A stretch of DNA of 64,000 nucleotides, taken from assembly GCF_028769735.1 (NCBI RefSeq), contig NW_026992301.1, positions 35,001-99,000 of the forward strand, given 5' to 3'. A model generated the notes under the pieces. That model was given only the letters and a program-made list of their open reading frames with translations. It made no database searches and was not told the origin of the DNA. Source of the stretch: Zonotrichia leucophrys gambelii (lineage: Eukaryota > Chordata > Aves > Passeriformes > Passerellidae). Numbering within the stretch: position 1 is the first letter of the stretch; every line of letters starts with the position of its first letter. This document shows, piece by piece, positions 61,229 to 64,000 of the stretch. The translations under genes and the position numbers were made by a program.

Positions 61229-64000
<2,772 letters not shown>

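Overview
This is vertebrate genomic DNA, almost certainly avian and probably from a songbird. It holds intron-containing TRIM/B30.2 genes in the standard exon layout (RING/B-box exon, about 96 nt, 231 nt, 23 nt, 116 nt, SPRY exon), a Ly6/uPAR gene, nuclear tRNA genes, avian-style LTRs, and TRIM41 facing RACK1 (GNB2L1). In chicken, TRIM7, TRIM39, TRIM27, TRIM41, GNB2L1 and HEP21 homologues lie together in the extended MHC-B region on a GC-rich microchromosome, so I read this window as the equivalent interval. The songbird assignment is inference.

Layout. 1.8-9.6 kb: complete TRIM7-like gene on the minus strand (466 aa). 10-13 kb: repeats and an isolated CpG-rich candidate first exon. 13.2-14.1 kb: three-exon secreted Ly6/uPAR gene (115 aa, minus). 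14.7-22.8 kb: ten tRNA genes (Lys, Glu, Val, Leu) in AT-rich DNA, plus decayed tRNA copies; an eleventh tRNA is at 50.1 kb. 23.4-27.9 kb: TRIM gene B (minus, 458 aa), head-to-head with TRIM gene C (29.9-35.7 kb, plus, 623 aa). 36.5-36.9 kb: interstitial telomeric array. 36.9-38.9 kb: gene D (minus), a TRIM/B30.2 gene with no visible RING or B-box. 42.4-49.7 kb: TRIM gene E (minus, 634 aa), head-to-head with TRIM41 (51.4-58.4 kb, plus, 648 aa). TRIM41 converges on RACK1 (61.2 kb to the window end, minus, C-terminal part).

The TRIM proteins are predicted E3 ubiquitin ligases: RING for catalysis, B-box and coiled coil for assembly, B30.2 for target recognition. Several avian MHC-linked members are thought to act in innate immunity. 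TRIM41 and RACK1 are widely conserved neighbours. RACK1 is a ribosome-associated WD40 scaffold.

The most unusual property is tandem repetition that respects neither introns nor exons. Many arrays include an exon edge with its splice donor or acceptor, so decoy splice sites sit beside the real ones: gene E exons 1 and 3, TRIM41 exons 1 and 3 and its stop-codon end, gene D SPRY exon, RACK1 exons. Two arrays lie in frame inside domains: 32 tetrapeptides inside the B-box of gene E, and 21 heptapeptides inside the SPRY domain of gene C. A third array supplies the C-terminus of gene E. Exon coordinates come from reading frames, GT/AG sites and phase consistency; no transcript data were available.
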